64,000 nt of DNA. Source: Agromyces laixinhei. GTDB lineage: Bacteria; Actinomycetota; Actinomycetes; Actinomycetales; Microbacteriaceae. Under the pieces are notes generated by a model. That model ran no database searches. It saw nothing but the letters and a program-made list of their open reading frames with translations, and was not told the origin of the DNA. Within the stretch, counting starts at the first letter, position 1; each line of letters opens with the position of its first letter. Position numbers and translations under genes: made by a program. Shown one piece after another: positions 35,542 to 44,452 of this stretch. The stretch covers positions 744,001 through 808,000 of the forward strand of contig NZ_CP040872.1 of NCBI RefSeq assembly GCF_006337065.1, in the 5' to 3' direction.

Positions 35542-36407
35542 ACGAGACCGACACCGGAGCCCCCGCCGACGTCGGCGTGCTGGGCGGCGGGCGCATGGGC
35601 GCCGGCATCGCACACGCCTTCCTGCTCGCGGGCTCACGTGTCACCGTCGTCGAACGCGACGCCCCGGCCGCCGCTGCTGCTTCGACCCGAGTGCTCGAGT
35701 CCGTCGCGGCATCCGTCGCCAGAGGCACCGCCGACGACGAGGAGGCGGTGATCGCCGCTCGCTTCGCCGCCACGACCGATGTCGCCGACTTCGCCCGGTG
35801 CGACCTCGTCGTCGAGGCCGTGCCCGAGGACCTCGAACTGAAGATCGACGCCCTCACCCGGGTCGAGGGCGTGCTCGCGCCGGGCGCCGCGCTCGCGTCG
35901 AACACGTCGTCGATCTCGATCGACCAGCTCGCGGCGCTGCTCGACCGGCCGTCGCGGTTTCTCGGCATGCACTTCTTCAATCCGGTGCCGGCGTCGACCC
36001 TCGTCGAGATCGTGCGAGGCGAGGCGACCGAGGGCACGCTCGTCGAGCAGGCACGCACCTGGGTGCGCGCCATCGGCAAGACCCCGATCGTCGTCGCGGA
36101 TGCCCCGGGCTTCGCGTCGTCGCGCCTCGGTGTCGCGCTCGGGCTCGAGGCGATTCGCATGCTCGAAGCGGGCGTCGCCTCTGCGGAAGACATCGACGCG
36201 GCGATGGCCCTCGGCTACAAGCACCCGATCGGCCCGCTGCGGCTCACCGACATCGTCGGTCTCGACGTGCGGCTCGGTATCGCCGAGTACCTCTCGTCGA
36301 CGCTCGGCGAGCGCTTCGCCCCGCCCGCGCTGCTGCGGCGCATGGTCGCCGAGGGCAAGCTCGGCCGCAAGACCGGCGAGGGCTTCTACCTCTGGGATGC
36401 TCCGTGA
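35538..36407 (+). CDS. paaH: 3-hydroxyacyl-CoA dehydrogenase, probable PaaH
   Basis: 289 residues, GTG start overlapping paaF by 4 bp. Rossmann NAD site GVLGGGRMGAGIAHA (residues 13-27), catalytic His in GMHFFNPVP, then the helical dimer domain with HPIGPLRLTDIVGLD. It oxidises 3-hydroxyadipyl-CoA to 3-oxoadipyl-CoA, the substrate of the thiolase encoded first in the operon. Single-domain, normal length. Confidence 0.9.
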   Translation: MNETDTGAPADVGVLGGGRMGAGIAHAFLLAGSRVTVVERDAPAAAAASTRVLESVAASVARGTADDEEAVIAARFAATTDVADFARCDLVVEAVPEDLELKIDALTRVEGVLAPGAALASNTSSISIDQLAALLDRPSRFLGMHFFNPVPASTLVEIVRGEATEGTLVEQARTWVRAIGKTPIVVADAPGFASSRLGVALGLEAIRMLEAGVASAEDIDAAMALGYKHPIGPLRLTDIVGLDVRLGIAEYLSSTLGERFAPPALLRRMVAEGKLGRKTGEGFYLWDAP

Positions 36408-36463
36408 TCGGCGGTTCCGCAGGCCCCACGCCATTGACTGACCCGACGAAGGAGAATGCACCG

Positions 36464-38560
36464 ATGAACGACTTCCTGCCGAGCTACGTCAACGGCGCGT
36501 GGTGGACCCCGGATGCCGCGGCGGCGGCGACCGAGGTGCGCGACGCATCGACCGGCGAGATCGTCACCCGCGTCTCGACCGAAGGGCTCGACCTCGGCGC
36601 AGCGCTCGAGTACGCCCGCACCGCCGGACAGGCGTCGCTCGGCGAACTCACCTTCCACCAACGCGCGGTGCTCCTCAAGCAGATGGCGCTCGCGCTGACG
36701 GAACGGAAGGCCGAACTCTACGAACTCTCCGCGCGCACGGGGGCGACGAAGCAGGACTCGTGGGTCGATATCGACGGCGGCATCGGCGTGCTCTTCACGT
36801 ACTCGTCGAAGGGGCGTCGCGAGATGCCCAACTCGAAGGTCTACGTCGACGGCGCGGTCGAGCAACTGTCGAAGGACGGTTCATTCCTCGGGCGGCATAT
36901 CTACACGCGCCTGCCCGGCGTCGCTGTGCAGATCAACGCCTTCAACTTTCCGGTGTGGGGTTCGCTCGAGAAGTTCGCCCCCGCCTTCCTCGCCGGCGTG
37001 CCGACCCTCGTGAAGCCCGCGACACCCACCGGCTACCTCGCCGAGGGGTTCGTGCGCATCCTCGTCGAGTCGGGGCTGCTGCCTGAGGGGTCGCTCCAGC
37101 TCGTCTCCGGCAGCGTGCCAGACCTCTTCGAGCACCTGCGGCTCGGCGACCTCGTCGGCTTCACCGGCTCGGCGTCAACCGCCGAGAAGCTGCGCTCGCA
37201 CGATTCGGTGCAGACGGGCGGCGTGCGGTTCACGAGCGAGACCGACTCGATCAACGCGAGCGTGCTCGGCACCGATGCGGTCGTCGGTACTCCCGAGTTC
37301 GACGCCTACGTGAAGCAGCTCGTCGCCGAGATGACGACGAAGGCCGGCCAGAAGTGCACGGCGATCCGTCGGGCGATCGTGCCCGCGGCATCCGTCGACG
37401 CCGTGGTCGACGCGGTGCGCGCTCGCATCGCCGAGCGCGTGGTCGTCGGCGACCCGCGTGTCGAGGGCGTCACCATGGGACCGCTCGCCTCGCTCGAGCA
37501 GCGTGACGAGGTGCTCCGCCAGGTCGGCCTGCTCGAAGCAGGAGGCGGCGAACTCGTCATCGGTTCGGTTGATGCCCCGGCCGTCACCCTCGAAGGCGGT
37601 GCCGGTGCCGGTGCCGGTGGTGGTGGCGGCGAGGCGTCCGGCGGCGCGTTCGTCGCGCCGATGCTGCTGCGGTTCGCGGATGCCGCGAGCCCCGCGCTGC
37701 ACGAGGTCGAGGCGTTCGGCCCGGTCTCTTCGATCGTCGGCTACGAGACCGTCGCCGAGGCTGCCGCGCTCGTGGCGCGCGGCGGCGGATCGCTCGTGAC
37801 GAGCGTGGCGACCCACGACCCCGAGGTCGCCGTGGCGCTCGCGTCGGGCATGGCCGCCTACAACGGCCGCGTGCTGTTCCTCGACCGTGATGACGCGCGC
37901 ACCTCGACCGGGCACGGCTCGCCGCTGCCGAACCTCGTGCACGGCGGCCCGGGCCGCGCCGGCGGCGGTGAGGAGCTCGGCGGAATCCGTGCCGTGCTGC
38001 ATCACATGCAGCGCACCGCGGTGCAGGGCTCGCCCGAGATGCTCACCGCCCTGACCGGCGTCTGGCACGCGGGCGCGACCTCGAAGCCGTTCGCCGACGC
38101 CGGCGAACCGCATCCGTTCCGCAAGTCGCTCGCCGAGCTCACGATCGGCGACCAGGTGGTGAGCGCGTCACGCACCGTGACGCTGGAGGACATCGAGACC
38201 TTCGCGCAGTTCACCGGCGACACGTTCTATGCCCACATGGACGAGGCCGCGGCCTCAGCGAACCCGTTCTTCCCCGGACGCGTCGCGCACGGCTACCTGC
38301 TCGTCTCGTGGGCGGCGGGCCTCTTCGTCGACGCGGCGCCCGGGCCCGTACTCGCGAACTCGGGGCTCGAGAACCTGCGGTTTGTGACGCCCGTGTCGCC
38401 GGGCGACTCGATCCGGGTCGAACTCACGGCGAAGCAGATCACGCCGCGCGAGACCGACGAGTACGGCGAGGTGCGCTGGGACGCGGTGCTGCGAAACCAG
38501 AACGACGAACTCGTCGCGACCTATGACGTGCTCACGCTCGTGGCGAAGGAGCACTCCTGA
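36464..38560 (+). CDS. paaZ: Bifunctional oxepin-CoA hydrolase/aldehyde dehydrogenase
   Basis: 698 residues from ATG 36464 (AAGGAGA upstream). N-terminal aldehyde dehydrogenase (1 to about 530): general base Glu259 in FTSETDS, nucleophile Cys298 in GQKCTA. C-terminal MaoC hydratase (about 555-698) with the Asp and His of FTGDTFYAHMD that open the oxepin ring. A Gly/Ala-rich insert at about 377-393, from a GGTGCC repeat, interrupts a loop of the dehydrogenase domain. The two domains open oxepin-CoA and oxidise the reactive aldehyde before it escapes. It ends the first paa block. Confidence 0.93.
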   Translation: MNDFLPSYVNGAWWTPDAAAAATEVRDASTGEIVTRVSTEGLDLGAALEYARTAGQASLGELTFHQRAVLLKQMALALTERKAELYELSARTGATKQDSWVDIDGGIGVLFTYSSKGRREMPNSKVYVDGAVEQLSKDGSFLGRHIYTRLPGVAVQINAFNFPVWGSLEKFAPAFLAGVPTLVKPATPTGYLAEGFVRILVESGLLPEGSLQLVSGSVPDLFEHLRLGDLVGFTGSASTAEKLRSHDSVQTGGVRFTSETDSINASVLGTDAVVGTPEFDAYVKQLVAEMTTKAGQKCTAIRRAIVPAASVDAVVDAVRARIAERVVVGDPRVEGVTMGPLASLEQRDEVLRQVGLLEAGGGELVIGSVDAPAVTLEGGAGAGAGGGGGEASGGAFVAPMLLRFADAASPALHEVEAFGPVSSIVGYETVAEAAALVARGGGSLVTSVATHDPEVAVALASGMAAYNGRVLFLDRDDARTSTGHGSPLPNLVHGGPGRAGGGEELGGIRAVLHHMQRTAVQGSPEMLTALTGVWHAGATSKPFADAGEPHPFRKSLAELTIGDQVVSASRTVTLEDIETFAQFTGDTFYAHMDEAAASANPFFPGRVAHGYLLVSWAAGLFVDAAPGPVLANSGLENLRFVTPVSPGDSIRVELTAKQITPRETDEYGEVRWDAVLRNQNDELVATYDVLTLVAKEHS

Positions 38561-38570
38561 CGCGTGCGCG

Positions 38571-38956
38571 GCGGGAAGCGGGTGGCGGGAAGCGGGTGGC
38601 GGGAAGCAGGCGACGGCAACGCAGCGGGTTCCATGCTGCGGGTTCGCACGCACGTGCTGGACGGCACAGCGGGACGGGACTTCGACACGAGAACAAGTGC
38701 CGAAGTGCCGAAGTGCCGAAGTGCCGGAGTGCCGAAGTGCCGGAGTGCCGGAGTGCCGAAGTGCCGAAGTGCCGGAGTGCCGGAGTGCCGGAGTGCCGAA
38801 GTGCCGAAGTGCCGGAGTGCCGAAGTGCGACGCGCTGGAGTGCCGGAGTGCGGAAGGGCGACGCGCCGAAGTGCCGGAGTGCCGGAGTGCGACGCGCCGG
38901 AGTGCCGGAGTGCCGGAGTGCCGAAGTGCCGAAGTGCCGAAGTGCCGAAGTGCCGC
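38571..38956. repeat. AGTGCCGR octamer satellite in a convergent gene gap
   Basis: The 461-bp gap between paaZ and recQ (both ending here) starts with three copies of a 12-bp GCGGGAAGCGGG-like unit (38571-38610). From 38696 an 8-bp unit AGTGCCGA or AGTGCCGG is repeated about 16 times without break to about 38828, then more copies alternate with GCGACGCG interruptions to 38956. A/G choice at the eighth base varies along the array. Because 24 bp equals eight codons, all frames stay open across it; none looks coding. Confidence 0.9.
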
Positions 38957-39021
38957 CCGAATCCGTAGGAACAACTCCCACAGACTGAACGAGACGCACG
39001 AATGCGATGACGGTGCCGAAT

Positions 39022-41148
39022 TCAGCCGCGAAGGGCGAGCGCGAAGGGAAGCACCTCTGTCGCCCCCGCCTGACGGAGCTCGCGCGCGGCGATCGTGAAG
39101 GTCCAGCGGCTGTCGGCCTGGTCGTCGACGAGCAGCACGCCGCCGCCGGGCACGTCGAGCCCTGCAGCCGAGAACCTGTTCCACAGCCCGGCGAGCCGGA
39201 ATGCGCTGTTGCCGCCCGGCTGCCCGCTCGGTCCGCCGTCTCGGTGTTCGAGGGCACCGAGGTACGGGAGCCGGCCGACGTCGGCGAGGCCGCGGGCGAG
39301 CGAGTCGACGAGTAGCGGGCGCGAGCGCGACGGCATCGCGACGACGGCGACCGGTCGCTCGCCCCGGCTCCAGTCGGCGAGCACACGCACGCACGCGGCG
39401 AGCACCTGCGGCGAGACGGGGGCGTCGGGCGTGCCGGGCGCGAAGAGCTCGCGAAGCGTGCCGCCCCAGCCGAGGTCGGTGAGACGAGCGAGCGCGCGGC
39501 CCTCGCTCGCCTGCTCGGCGGGGGCGATGCGGCCCTTGACGGGCACGCCGAGTCGGTCGGCACCGGTCGGCCACGCGCGTCGCGGCTCGATCGGCACGCC
39601 CACGCGGTCGAGCGATTCGGTAGCGGTGGCCGTGGCGGAGGCCGCGATCTCCCGTGGAAACCAGACGCCCGCGCAGTTGTCGCACCGCCCGCAGGGCGCC
39701 GCCGTGTCGTCGTCGAGCGATCGCTGGAGGAACTCCATGCGGCATCCGTCGGTCTGCTCGTACTCGATCATGTGCTGCTGCTCGGCGAGCCGCTCGGCGG
39801 CGATGCGCTCGTAGCGCTCGGCGTCGTAGACCCACCGCTCACCGGTGGCGACCCAGCCGCCCTGCACGCGGCGCACCGCACCGTCGACGTCGAGCACCTT
39901 GAGCAGCAGTTCGAGCGGTGTGCGGCGGATGTCGACCATCGCCTCGAGCGCCGGCGTCGAGACCGGCGTATCGCCGAGCGCTGCGATCACGCGCTCGGCC
40001 CGCTCCTGATCGGGCATTGAGGCGGTCGCGAAGTAGTGCCAGATGGCGCCGTCTTCGGTGCCCGGGAGGAGGAGCACGTCGGCGCTCTCGCTGGCCCGCC
40101 CCGCGCGGCCGACCTGCTGGTAGTACGCGACGGGTGACGAAGGTGCACCGAGGTGCAGCACGAAACCGAGGTCGGGCTTGTCGAAGCCCATGCCGAGTGC
40201 ACTCGTGGCGACGAGCGCCTTCACCTCGTTGCGCTTCAGCATGCTCTCGGACTCGGTGCGCTCGTCGGTGTCGGTCTGGCCCGTGTAGGCGCGCACCTCG
40301 TGGCCGCGGTCGCGCAGCAGGCGGGCGGTGTCGTTGGCCGCCGCGACGGTCAGAGTGTAGATGATGCCCGAGCCGGGGAGGTCGTCGAGGTGACTGAGGA
40401 GCCACGCCAGGCGGCTCGGCGAGTCGGGCAGCCGCAGCACCCCGAGTCGCAGCGAGGCGCGAGCGAGCGGCCCGCGAATGGTGAGTACCTCGGGGGCCGC
40501 GCCGCCGTTGTCGGCCGAGCCGGTACCCAGTTGCTCCGCGACATCCGCCACCACCCGGCTGTTCGCCGTCGCGGTCGTCGCGAGCACCGGCACCTCGGCC
40601 GGCATCTGCGCGATGAGGTCGCGCAGTCGCCGGTAGTCGGGCCGGAAGTCGTGCCCCCAGTCGCTGATGCAGTGCGCCTCATCGACGACGAGCATGCCGA
40701 TGCGCCGCACGAGTGCTGGCAGCTGCTGCTCGCGGAAGGCGGGATTGTTGAGTCGCTCGGGCGAGACCAGCAGCACGTCGACCTCGTCGCGGTCGAGCCG
40801 GGCGAGCACGTCGCCCCACTCGTGCGGGTTGGTCGAGTTGATCGCCACCGCGCGCACGCCGGCCCGCTCGGCTGCGGCGATCTGGTCGCGCATGAGGGCC
40901 AGGAGCGGCGAGACGAGCACCGTCGGCCCGGCGCCCCGACGGCGCAGCAGCAGCGTCGCGACGAAGTACACCGCTGACTTGCCCCACCCGGTGCGCTGCA
41001 CGACGAGTGCTCGCCGTCGACCCTCGACGAGCGCCTCGATCGCCTCGAACTGCCCGTCGTGGAACTCGGCGTCGGGGCGCCCGACGAGTTCACGCAGCGC
41101 CTCGAGTGCAGCATCGCGGGTGTCGGCGGGCGATACGGCGCGAGTCAT
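39022..41148 (-). CDS. RecQ-family DNA helicase with C-terminal phosphoribosyltransferase-like region
   Basis: 708 residues, ATG 41148. Helicase core: Walker A variant QRTGWGKS (51-58), DEAH box with the RecQ loop DEAHCISDWGHDFRPDY, motif VI QVGRAGR. Then the zinc site with one Cys in DGCRMEF and three in CGRCDNC (about 490-515). No HRDC domain. Instead the last 130 residues (ERPVAVVAMPSR, then GGVLLVDDQADSRWTF) resemble the PRPP-loop strand of phosphoribosyltransferases, though the Thr-Gly pair is replaced by Ser-Arg. It unwinds forked or recombining DNA; the tail's job is unknown. Confidence 0.88.
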   Translation of the reverse strand: MTRAVSPADTRDAALEALRELVGRPDAEFHDGQFEAIEALVEGRRRALVVQRTGWGKSAVYFVATLLLRRRGAGPTVLVSPLLALMRDQIAAAERAGVRAVAINSTNPHEWGDVLARLDRDEVDVLLVSPERLNNPAFREQQLPALVRRIGMLVVDEAHCISDWGHDFRPDYRRLRDLIAQMPAEVPVLATTATANSRVVADVAEQLGTGSADNGGAAPEVLTIRGPLARASLRLGVLRLPDSPSRLAWLLSHLDDLPGSGIIYTLTVAAANDTARLLRDRGHEVRAYTGQTDTDERTESESMLKRNEVKALVATSALGMGFDKPDLGFVLHLGAPSSPVAYYQQVGRAGRASESADVLLLPGTEDGAIWHYFATASMPDQERAERVIAALGDTPVSTPALEAMVDIRRTPLELLLKVLDVDGAVRRVQGGWVATGERWVYDAERYERIAAERLAEQQHMIEYEQTDGCRMEFLQRSLDDDTAAPCGRCDNCAGVWFPREIAASATATATESLDRVGVPIEPRRAWPTGADRLGVPVKGRIAPAEQASEGRALARLTDLGWGGTLRELFAPGTPDAPVSPQVLAACVRVLADWSRGERPVAVVAMPSRSRPLLVDSLARGLADVGRLPYLGALEHRDGGPSGQPGGNSAFRLAGLWNRFSAAGLDVPGGGVLLVDDQADSRWTFTIAARELRQAGATEVLPFALALRG

Positions 41149-41229
41149 GCCACCACTCTGGCCCACGCGACCGACAACGGGCTGGGCATCCTGGCGGCTC
41201 AGTGCCCGGCGGGCTCCCACCCGATCGCG

Positions 41230-41784
41230 GCGCCACGTGTTCGGCGATCGCCGCGAGCAGTCGCGTGTTGTAGTCGACGCCGAGCTGGTTGGGCACGGTG
41301 ACGAGCAGGGTGTCGGATGCCGCAACCGCCGCGTCGTTCGCGAGGTCGGCGGCGATCTTGTCGGGCTCGCCGATGAAGCTCTTGCCGAACCGGGCGAGAC
41401 CGCGGAAGATCTGGCTCTGCTCGGCCTGCGGTTCGTCGAACGGCACGCCCGTGTCTTCGGTGAGCAGCGTCGAGCTCATGAGGTTCATGCCCTGCTCGGC
41501 GGTCCACTTCGCGGTGGCTCGCGCGCGAGCCGTCGAGCGCCGTCTCGGGTGAGCCGCGGCTGACGCCGAGCTGCAGCCGACCCTCGTCGCTCGCGCGGGC
41601 ACTGATGAGGTCGGCCGCCGCGGCCTCCTCGGCCATGTAGAGCGGGTTCTCGTAGCGCATGGCGATGACGCCGGTGCCGATCTCGATCCGGCTCGTGCGT
41701 GCCCGATCGCGGCGAGGGATGCCAGTGGCCGAACGAGAGGAACCCGATGCGTTGCTTCACCTTGTCTACAGCGCTCCGAGGCAT
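41230..41784 (-). pseudogene. Inactivated LLM-class flavin-dependent monooxygenase
   Basis: Three minus-strand frames carry successive parts of one luciferase-like protein: VKQRIGFLSFGHWHPS (ATG at 41784), then RYENPLYMAEEAAAADLIS and GRLQLGVSRGSPE (frame ending near 41560), then MNLMSSTLLTEDTGVPFDE to LLAAIAEHVAP (to about 41232). Frame changes occur near 41700 and 41540, and about 100 residues of the usual 320-350 are missing. Homology stops before the recQ start. Clearly decayed. Confidence 0.75.
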
Positions 41785-41901
41785 CCGACCGTTCCCTACC
41801 TCAGAGAGGTGGGCGCGTCGCATCGAGGAATAGGGCGATCAGCGGATGCCGCGTGCCCCCCTTAGAGAGGAATCTCGAGACATACACACGCAGGAGTCGA
41901 C

Positions 41902-42105
41902 ATGTTCATCTCGGAGATCACCTTCCCCCACCTTCAGGCAGCCCACGAGGCTCAATTGACGCGCGACCTCGAACGGCGGCGTGTGGCGGCCGACCGGCTC
42001 GAACGGAACGTCTGGGCGACTCCGCGGCTACGCGACCGAGCCGCAGGTCGAGGCGGGCGCGGCGTGCAGCCAACCCGCCGAACCGGCAGCGTGGCGACGA
42101 GTTGA
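41902..42105 (+). CDS. Small protein of unknown function
   Basis: 67 residues with a good ribosome site (GCAGGAGTCGAC) before the ATG. Residues 1-40 are helical and amphipathic (HLQAAHEAQLTRDLERRRVA), resembling short actinobacterial proteins with a polar leucine/arginine helix; the remainder is Arg/Gly-rich and may be out of true frame. The only candidate in the 377-bp gap between the dead monooxygenase and the membrane protein. Confidence 0.45.
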   Translation: MFISEITFPHLQAAHEAQLTRDLERRRVAADRLERNVWATPRLRDRAAGRGGRGVQPTRRTGSVATS

Positions 42106-42161
42106 CCGGCAGTGCCTGGGTGCCAACGCTGAACGCGTGAACGCGACGATCGGGCTGTCCG

Positions 42162-43286
42162 TCAGACGCGCCAGCGGACCGCGGACGCCGTAAGGAGCGC
42201 GTCTCCGCTGGGGTTGCTCGGCGCGTGGTCCACTCCGAGGCCGCACGCCTCGCACGCCCCCCACCGCCGGCGTCGATAGGCGAGAGCGCTCACGAAGAGC
42301 GCAGCGCCCCACACCGAGAAGAACACCTCTGGGAGGTTGAACGCCCAGGTCTCGGCGGTGATCCCGTCGATGAGCACGATCCGCAGGTACATGAACGATG
42401 CTGAGGTCACGAGGACCGAGACGAGTATCGCCGGCACGACAGCCAGCATCGGCGGCACCCGTCGGCCGCGAAGACCGATCATCCACCGGGGGAACACCTC
42501 GCCCCAGCGCTGGATGAGACCGAGCGTCAACACCGCCCCGATGAGCCCGAAGGACGCCAGGGCGGCGCCGGCCATCCACAGGCCCTGGTCCTTGCCCTCC
42601 TGGTAGGCGTTCGGGTCCATCCCGAGCGAGAATCCGAGCGCCCATGCCCACCGCGTGGCGCAGTAGATCAGCGGCGCGGCGATCGCGATCCAGGTGGCGC
42701 GCCGTCCCCATCGATCCACGAAGGACCGCTCGTCCGCACCCGCACGCCCGCAGACGCCGCAGGATCCTGTGACCCGGCGGCGGTAGGCGACTGCAGTCAA
42801 CGCCCAGCCGATTCCAGCAATCAGGCAGATCAGCAGGTTCACTCGGGGTGCCAGATAGAGGTCGCCCCATCCGCTCCCCTCGGGCCAGACCCCGAGGAGC
42901 TTGGCGATCGCCAGGATCGGTGTGTAGGCGAACACGATCAGCGTCCGATAATCCTGGATGCCGACCGTCAACACGATCGCGAGCAGCCAGGCGTAGGCGG
43001 GGAGCAGCCGCCGAGCCCACCTTCCGGCCACGCCCCGCGCCATCATGATCGCGACGACCGCGCCGACGAGCCCGATCACGGCGATGACCGGGCCGGCGAC
43101 TTCAGGCGTGGCCTGACCCAGCAGCGAGACCTTGACCGCGGCGCTCGGCTCGGCCATGAGTTCGGGGTCGCCCGTTCCGAACGGGAAACCGCCGCCGCCG
43201 AGGGCCCACCACACGCCGAGCGCTCCGTACGCGGCCGACCATGCGGCCACGACGTATCCGATCCACCCAGTCCACGTTCGTCTCAT
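42162..43286 (-). CDS. Polytopic membrane protein with two CxxC motifs, distant paralog of 644-1654
   Basis: 374 residues, about ten hydrophobic segments. A cytosolic loop has CGVCGRAG (about 175) and the C-terminus CEACGLG (about 350); two CxxC pairs could bind a metal, and their spacing is typical of neither rubredoxin nor a zinc ribbon in one piece. The block RWGEVFPRW, GRRVP, VPAIL matches the protein at 644-1654. It is divergent from a two-component system, whose genes may respond to or control it. Function unknown. Confidence 0.65.
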   Translation of the reverse strand: MRRTWTGWIGYVVAAWSAAYGALGVWWALGGGGFPFGTGDPELMAEPSAAVKVSLLGQATPEVAGPVIAVIGLVGAVVAIMMARGVAGRWARRLLPAYAWLLAIVLTVGIQDYRTLIVFAYTPILAIAKLLGVWPEGSGWGDLYLAPRVNLLICLIAGIGWALTAVAYRRRVTGSCGVCGRAGADERSFVDRWGRRATWIAIAAPLIYCATRWAWALGFSLGMDPNAYQEGKDQGLWMAGAALASFGLIGAVLTLGLIQRWGEVFPRWMIGLRGRRVPPMLAVVPAILVSVLVTSASFMYLRIVLIDGITAETWAFNLPEVFFSVWGAALFVSALAYRRRRWGACEACGLGVDHAPSNPSGDALLTASAVRWRV

Positions 43287-43414
43287 GGTTCAAGCCTCGA
43301 CCGGCTGACATGTGTAGACCATATGCCGTTCGGCACATCACGCCGGCGCCTGCCTCCCAACTCATGCCGATCGACACAGCGGCGGCCGGGCCCGAGCCCG
43401 TAGGCTCGTCTTCC

Positions 43415-44452
43415 ATGGATCGACGAGGCTTGGCCGCCGCTTCCACTGCCGTGGCCGTGGCCGTGGCCGGGTCGATCTCGATCGTGATCACCGTGCTGGT
43501 CCGTACCGGCCTGCTCACGACGGACCGGAACGAGAACGACGCGGCATGGCTGCTCGCCGAGCCCCTCGTGCTCGCCGGCCTCGTGTTCGTCGTCGTCCGT
43601 TGGTCACCCCCGCGAGCGGCGGCGGTGGCCGGGTCTCTCGCCGCCGCCGGGTCGGCGCTGTGGGTCCAGCGCTTCCTTTCCGACGAACCGCCCCTGGATG
43701 CGGTGTTCGCGAGTGCGGTCTGGCTGATCCCCTCGCTGGCCGCAGGGACGGTCGCCTGGTACCTCTGCTGGGCCGCCGCCGAGCGGACGCGGGCCATCGC
43801 CCTCGCGAGGGCGGAGCAGCGACTGCGACTTGCACTGGATCTGCACGACTTCGTCGCCCACGACATCAGCGAGATCGTCGCGCGGGCTCAGGCCGGTGCC
43901 GCGGTGCTGCCGTTGGATGACCCTCGCGTTGCTGAGTTGCTCGGGCAGATCGAGGCCGCCGGACTGCGAGCCCTCGAGTCGATGGACCAGGCCGTGCACG
44001 CGTTGGGCGAGGGTCAGGACCCCGTCCGCCTCGCCCGGGGCGGCATCGACGACATCGACGAACTGGTGCGGAGGTTCGCTTCCGCCGGTGAGCTCGAGGC
44101 CGTCGTCGAACGACGACTGATCCGGGAAGTCGACGCGACGATCGGCGCGGAGGCCTACCGGGTCGTGGTCGAAGCGCTCACGAATGTTCGCCGTCACGCC
44201 GTTCGGGCGACGCAGGTGACCGTCGTCCTGAACGAAGTCGGCGGCGGACTGCTCGTGTCGATCGTCGACGACGGCGATGGGCGATCAGCAACTGCACGCC
44301 AGGCCGTCGGCGGACTGGGCCTCGTCGCGATGACCGATCGGGTGGAGCGCCTCCGCGGCAGTGTGGAGGCAGGGCCCCTGCGATCGCGAGGCTGGCAGGT
44401 GACCGTCGCCCTGCCGCTGTCACGAAACACCGACCAAGGAGCGACAGCGTGA
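43415..44452 (+). CDS. Sensor histidine kinase, HisKA_3 type
   Basis: 345 residues from the ATG at 43415, chosen because TAGGCT (43401-43406) ends 8 nt before it, so the mRNA is probably leaderless; an ATG 51 nt earlier is possible. Four TM helices (10-30, 45-62, 68-85, 100-120), HisKA_3 helix with ALDLHDFVAHDIS (phospho-His about 150), then HATPase_c (EALTNVRRHA, DDGDG, GGLGLVAMTDRVERLRG). It is co-transcribed with the regulator downstream and divergent from the membrane protein at 42162. Confidence 0.9.
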   Translation: MDRRGLAAASTAVAVAVAGSISIVITVLVRTGLLTTDRNENDAAWLLAEPLVLAGLVFVVVRWSPPRAAAVAGSLAAAGSALWVQRFLSDEPPLDAVFASAVWLIPSLAAGTVAWYLCWAAAERTRAIALARAEQRLRLALDLHDFVAHDISEIVARAQAGAAVLPLDDPRVAELLGQIEAAGLRALESMDQAVHALGEGQDPVRLARGGIDDIDELVRRFASAGELEAVVERRLIREVDATIGAEAYRVVVEALTNVRRHAVRATQVTVVLNEVGGGLLVSIVDDGDGRSATARQAVGGLGLVAMTDRVERLRGSVEAGPLRSRGWQVTVALPLSRNTDQGATA

